17,528 nucleotides of DNA from Clostridium sp. AM22-11AC (GTDB lineage: Bacteria; Bacillota; Clostridia; Lachnospirales; Lachnospiraceae), in the NCBI RefSeq assembly GCF_003473545.1, contig NZ_QUCM01000034.1, positions 1 to 17,528 on the forward strand, read 5' to 3'. Positions 14,734 to 17,528 of the stretch are shown here, one piece after another. Below the pieces are notes generated by a model. It made no database searches and was not told where the DNA came from. It was given only the letters and a program-made list of their open reading frames with translations. The translations under genes were made by a program, and so were the position numbers. Within the stretch, counting starts at the first letter, position 1, and each line of letters begins with the position of its first letter.

Positions 14734-15711
14734 ATGCAGGGAAAAAGTGTTTTTGGCTATAAAGTATTTGGACCTGGCTGGTTATGTGAAAATTCATCAT
14801 TGCGGGATGTAGATAGTAGAGATGGTGAAATAATAGTATACGGTTTTGGTATGGATTTTTATAAAAGTCTCACAGAGTGTTTTAAGTATTATGATTTTGA
14901 TAACAACAACAGAGTAGCGGAGGTTGTTGCAAGCCAAAATATAAAGACTGAGGGAGACAGGTCCTTTGCAGATGAAATATATATAATCCGTGAAATTCCC
15001 TGGGATGAGGTGGAGCGTATTGTTAATGCTGAAAAAAATCACCCAGATGACGAGAATGGTGATGAATGCGATTCTGAAGGTATTAATATAGGGGAATATA
15101 ATACAGGTCGTTACAATACAGGGGATTTGAATGTTGGAAACAGAAACCAAGGAACTTGCAATGTTGGTGACATGAACCGGGGGCATGAAAACGTCGGGAA
15201 TTGTAATAGAGGCAATTTCAACACCGGAAATAAAAATAATGGGAGTTGGAATACCGGGGAGAGTAATACCGGAGGTTTTAATACGGGAAATGGAAATAAA
15301 GGAATGGGGAATAGTGGAAACTGGAATGTTGGAAGCTACAATATCGGAGACTGGAACCAGACTTCTTATTCAACCGGTGCTTTTAATACAGAGATGCCAA
15401 AAATCACATTATTCAATAAACCTTCCAATATGACCGGATTAGAATGGAAAATGAGTGCTGCAAAGGTGATATTGGACACCATACCAGTAAGAGGGAACGA
15501 ATGGATACCAAAAAAGTATATGACTGAGACCGAAAAGAAAGAACATCCTACTTATAAAACAGAGGGAGGTTTTTTAAAATCATTCAGGCGGCTGGAAAAT
15601 GCGCAAAGATGGTGGAATGAACTGCCGGATGAGGATAAGCAGGAAATTAAGGGAATACCAAACTTTGACGCCGATATATTCTTTCAATGCACAGGGATCA
15701 GGGTAGATTGA
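14734..15711 (+). CDS. DUF7666-like protein with 21 N-x-G-x-x pentapeptide repeats
   Basis: A 325-aa, three-part protein. Residues 1-100 resemble the DUF7666 domain of Firmicute and phage proteins: a start like GYKVFGPGW, a middle CFKYYDFDNNNRVAEV, and an end IYIIREIPWDEVERIVN. Residues 118-222 are 21 consecutive five-residue units. Eighteen keep Asn at position 1 and Gly at position 3 (NIGEY, NTGRY, NTGDL and so on); the last three decay to NQTSY, STGAF and NTEMP. Such repeats are expected to wind into a narrow beta-helix. Residues 223-325 form a C-terminal domain (LFNKPSNMTGLEW, MTETEKKEHPTYKTEGG, IPNFDADIFFQCTGI) that I recall accompanying these repeats. I start at 14734, five bases after AGAGGG; the longer frame from 14629 overlaps the previous gene. 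Function is unknown. Confidence 0.85.
   Translation: MQGKSVFGYKVFGPGWLCENSSLRDVDSRDGEIIVYGFGMDFYKSLTECFKYYDFDNNNRVAEVVASQNIKTEGDRSFADEIYIIREIPWDEVERIVNAEKNHPDDENGDECDSEGINIGEYNTGRYNTGDLNVGNRNQGTCNVGDMNRGHENVGNCNRGNFNTGNKNNGSWNTGESNTGGFNTGNGNKGMGNSGNWNVGSYNIGDWNQTSYSTGAFNTEMPKITLFNKPSNMTGLEWKMSAAKVILDTIPVRGNEWIPKKYMTETEKKEHPTYKTEGGFLKSFRRLENAQRWWNELPDEDKQEIKGIPNFDADIFFQCTGIRVD
15085..15399 (+). repeat. 21 tandem 15-bp coding units (N-x-G-x-x repeat)
   Basis: The 315 bases hold exactly 21 in-frame 15-base units that code for the beta-helix region. Nucleotide identity between units is moderate (AAT or AAC at codon 1, GGN at codon 3), so the repeat is old and kept by protein selection rather than by recent slippage. 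No unit is inserted or broken by a frameshift. Confidence 0.9.
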
Positions 15712-15773
15712 TAGTGTAAAGTCAGTAATATGAAAACAACATGGAAATGATAAAAAGGAAGGAAAGAGAGAGT

Positions 15774-16022
15774 ATGGCAATGACTTATAAAAAGTTGAAG
15801 GAAATTATTGAACGGAACGGTGTTCCGGAAGATGTTCATTTGATGTCCAATAGTGGTTGGGAATGCAGTGCTACAGAGATGGATGGAGTTTATTGGAACC
15901 CGGAGGCTAACGAAGTTCACTTTATACAGGAGAGTGATTACACTACGGGTGAAGAGTATACGATTGAGGATAGAGGGAGTAAAAGAGGGGAGCATAGGAA
16001 GGGGTGGGTTATATTAAAATAA
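15774..16022 (+). CDS. Small 82-aa uncharacterised protein
   Basis: An 82-aa soluble protein with no signal peptide or membrane span. It opens with a basic amphipathic helix (YKKLKEIIERNGVPEDV), followed by a strand-rich part with SGWECSATEMDGVYWNP and HFIQESDY, and ends with a basic tail (SKRGEHRKGWVILK). The shape is reminiscent of small beta-rich partner proteins encoded in Lachnospiraceae accessory islands, but I cannot name a family. The ATG at 15774 is preceded by GGAAGGAAAGAGAG; an ATG two codons later is also possible, and the longer frame from 15741 lacks a good binding site. It lies 62 bases after the NxGxx-repeat gene on the same strand. Confidence 0.65.
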   Translation: MAMTYKKLKEIIERNGVPEDVHLMSNSGWECSATEMDGVYWNPEANEVHFIQESDYTTGEEYTIEDRGSKRGEHRKGWVILK

Positions 16023-16038
16023 AGTAAATAAAAATTTT

Positions 16039-16114
16039 TCACCCAGCTGTTATATGATCAAAATATATGGTACAATTATGGATATATTTTGATGATAATG
16101 GAGGCGCTGGGTGA
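16039..16114. promoter_or_regulatory. Nested inverted repeats enclosing the ribosome binding site of the last gene
   Basis: An outer perfect 9-bp pair, TCACCCAGC (16039-16047) with GCTGGGTGA (16106-16114), encloses an inner perfect 12-bp pair, ATCAAAATATAT (16057-16068) with ATATATTTTGAT (16082-16093), with a 13-base loop. GGAGG (16100-16104) lies in the internal loop and the ATG at 16116 follows directly. As RNA this would be a long hairpin touching the start codon; as DNA it could be an operator, since a TACAAT -10-like box (16071-16076) lies in the loop. No good -35 is found. Confidence 0.6.
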
Positions 16115-16115
16115 G

Positions 16116-17438
16116 ATGAAAAAGTATAAGGCAAATGTGATCAATATAGAAGCGTTGATGGAAAAAAAGTATGATGAATTTAAAAGCATTTCAGATGAAG
16201 AGTCTATGCATAAATTCTTACAAAGTTTTAAAAAAGACGATGAAATAACAGAAATGACTGTAAAAGCGTTAATAAAGGGTGTTAAAAGCATTTCAGATGT
16301 AGAGTCTATGCTTAAATTCTTACAAATACCAAATTTGAGTTTAACTACATATGGCAATATTAAAAAAGACGGTGTGGCAACAGAAAAGGCTATAGAAGCG
16401 TTAATAGAATTTCTTAAATGTGATGAAAAAAATTTAATATTAGAAGAAATAACAGACGTGACTGAAAGTGAAAAACGAAAAAAGCAACATTCAAAATTGA
16501 GTAAAAACATAAAAAATACAGATCAGTCCATTGTTGATGAGATTTCTGAACTTTTAAAACAAATAACTACAACAGATCCTATAGAATACTTTGAAGATGT
16601 AAATTATATTGGATATAAAAAAATAAAAGAAGGAAAATATAAAATTGCTGTGTCAATGGATGAAGGATGGCTTCGAGAAAATTACGTGATAGAGGTAAAT
16701 GAACAGGAAGGTAGCGAACAATGGAAAGAACAAATGCTAACAAAAATTGATCTTAAATTACATGGAACACTTGATACTATAGAAGATAAATTAGATCAGA
16801 ATAAAAAAGAAGAAAATAAAAAACTTATTGCCAAGTATGAGAAACTTATTGCCAGTGTTTGGAAACGGCCATTAAAAGAAGTTGATCAAGATTTGTGTCC
16901 TCCAAAAGTAAAAAGAGTAGTAATAAAATCGTTGCAGGAACTTTTAGAAAATATTGATGAAATAAAACAGAGGACAATAGAATATACCTGTTTGGAAAAT
17001 GAAGAATATTTAGTTACGTTACCTTTTGATAAAGAGGATTGTGAGAAATTGGGGTGTGATGAATATCCATTACAGTTAACCTGTTCTTTGGAGCATGTGG
17101 AGAATTCTACTGATTTTGAAAATGATTTGTTTGATAGTATCATAGATCAGTTTTGTTCAGAATATTTTGAAAGTGGGGACAAGGAAATAAAAATTGTAGA
17201 AGAAAAACTACAAGATTTGTATAGCTTCCAACTTAAGGAATGTGACCCTGATGTGGATGAATTAACAGAGGAGGAAACAAAGAATATTTGCAAGGCATAC
17301 CAAATGTTGCTTTATTTTATGGAAAAACAGGGTAAGGTAAGCCAAAGTGAAAAGAATAAACTGGTAAAAGATATAGATTATGCGGAGCAGAAATTCAAAG
17401 AATTTGGAATTCCTTCACCGTTTGAGAAAATTAAATGA
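16116..17438 (+). CDS. Uncharacterised 440-aa AT-rich protein with internal repeat
   Basis: A 440-aa soluble, charged, mostly helical protein that I do not recognise. Residues 23-56 and 57-100 are two copies of one helical unit (KSISDEESMHKFLQ against KSISDVESMLKFLQ, and KKDDEITEMTVKALI against KKDGVATEKAIEALI). The second copy has a ten-residue insertion. After a Lys-rich linker come a strand-containing region (YIGYKKIKEGKYKIAVSMD, about 165-185), a Lys/Glu-rich probable coiled coil (about 220-250) and an acidic C-terminal half. GGAGG at 16100-16104 is 11 bases before the chosen ATG; in-frame starts at 16092 and 16098 are possible but lack a site. The gene is much more AT-rich than its neighbours (25% GC in the 60 bases from 16801, 62% in those from 8401), a sign of transfer. 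Confidence 0.72.
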   Translation: MKKYKANVINIEALMEKKYDEFKSISDEESMHKFLQSFKKDDEITEMTVKALIKGVKSISDVESMLKFLQIPNLSLTTYGNIKKDGVATEKAIEALIEFLKCDEKNLILEEITDVTESEKRKKQHSKLSKNIKNTDQSIVDEISELLKQITTTDPIEYFEDVNYIGYKKIKEGKYKIAVSMDEGWLRENYVIEVNEQEGSEQWKEQMLTKIDLKLHGTLDTIEDKLDQNKKEENKKLIAKYEKLIASVWKRPLKEVDQDLCPPKVKRVVIKSLQELLENIDEIKQRTIEYTCLENEEYLVTLPFDKEDCEKLGCDEYPLQLTCSLEHVENSTDFENDLFDSIIDQFCSEYFESGDKEIKIVEEKLQDLYSFQLKECDPDVDELTEEETKNICKAYQMLLYFMEKQGKVSQSEKNKLVKDIDYAEQKFKEFGIPSPFEKIK

Positions 17439-17528
17439 TAATTATGTGGAAAGAGCTTGTAAAAATGCAGTAAATGAGACCGTTTCAAGTTTTGTGTAAA
17501 CGTTAAAAACTGATATAAGATTTGTGAA
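17439..17528. other. Right-edge non-coding stretch
   Basis: The last 90 bases are AT-rich. I see no gene, promoter pair, hairpin terminator or attachment-site-like repeat in them before the window ends. Confidence 0.5.

Noticed and set aside
15085..15399. Regular 15-bp periodicity suggesting a CRISPR or minisatellite
   Set aside because: The period is five in-frame codons with N-x-G protein conservation and no spacers, so it is a coding repeat.
14734..15711. Mycobacterial PPE-MPTR protein because of NTGN-type repeats
   Set aside because: There is no PPE N-terminus, and the composition and terminal domains fit Firmicute DUF7666-type proteins.
16039..16114. Integron attC site
   Set aside because: The nested inverted repeats look similar, but the conserved outer GTTRRRY/RYYYAAC core is absent and no integrase is present.

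Overview
The window looks like chromosome from a low-to-moderate GC Firmicute of class Clostridia, most likely a gut Lachnospiraceae. This rests on strong AGGAG-type ribosome binding sites, occasional TTG and GTG starts, intrinsic terminators, and families typical of that group (YczE/YitT membrane protein, choline-binding-type wall repeats, DUF7666/NxGxx repeat protein). I cannot place it to genus. No rRNA, tRNA, CRISPR array, transposase or integrase is visible.

Region 1 (1-8860) is a metabolic and transport locus. A YibE/F-type membrane protein, cut by the left edge, converges on a LysR-type regulator on the minus strand. The regulator is divergent from a tightly packed six-gene plus-strand operon: two PotB/PotC-like permeases, a PotA-like ATPase, a PotD-like lipoprotein, an adenine deaminase-family enzyme and a second amidohydrolase of the MTA/SAH (ATZ/TRZ-like) deaminase group. 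The intergenic region holds a near-perfect sigma-A promoter overlapped by TTATAG half-sites at exact 22-bp spacing. The simplest reading is LysR-controlled import of an amino-heterocycle (purine-like or an adenosyl compound) followed by deamination. The substrate is not determined, and the adenine deaminase-like enzyme departs from the usual family motifs. A strong bidirectional terminator closes the operon.

Region 2 (8861-13240) is ordinary chromosome with some interesting control DNA. It contains a YczE/YitT-family membrane protein, an orphan GltD-like Fe-S/FAD/NAD(P) oxidoreductase, a secreted protein joining choline-binding-type repeats to a DUF1266 domain, and a Gfo/Idh/MocA oxidoreductase ending in an intrinsic terminator. 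Two intergenic regions hold repeat or inverted-repeat sites that look like operators.

Region 3 (13241-17528) is accessory. It carries five plus-strand genes for mostly acidic proteins of unknown function: a 285-aa protein, a 159-aa protein, a DUF7666-like protein with 21 consecutive five-residue N-x-G-x-x repeats, an 82-aa protein, and a strikingly AT-rich 440-aa protein with an internal duplication and a nested inverted repeat over its translation start. The region resembles the effector, immunity or phage-related cargo islands of gut Firmicutes, but no toxin gene is in view.
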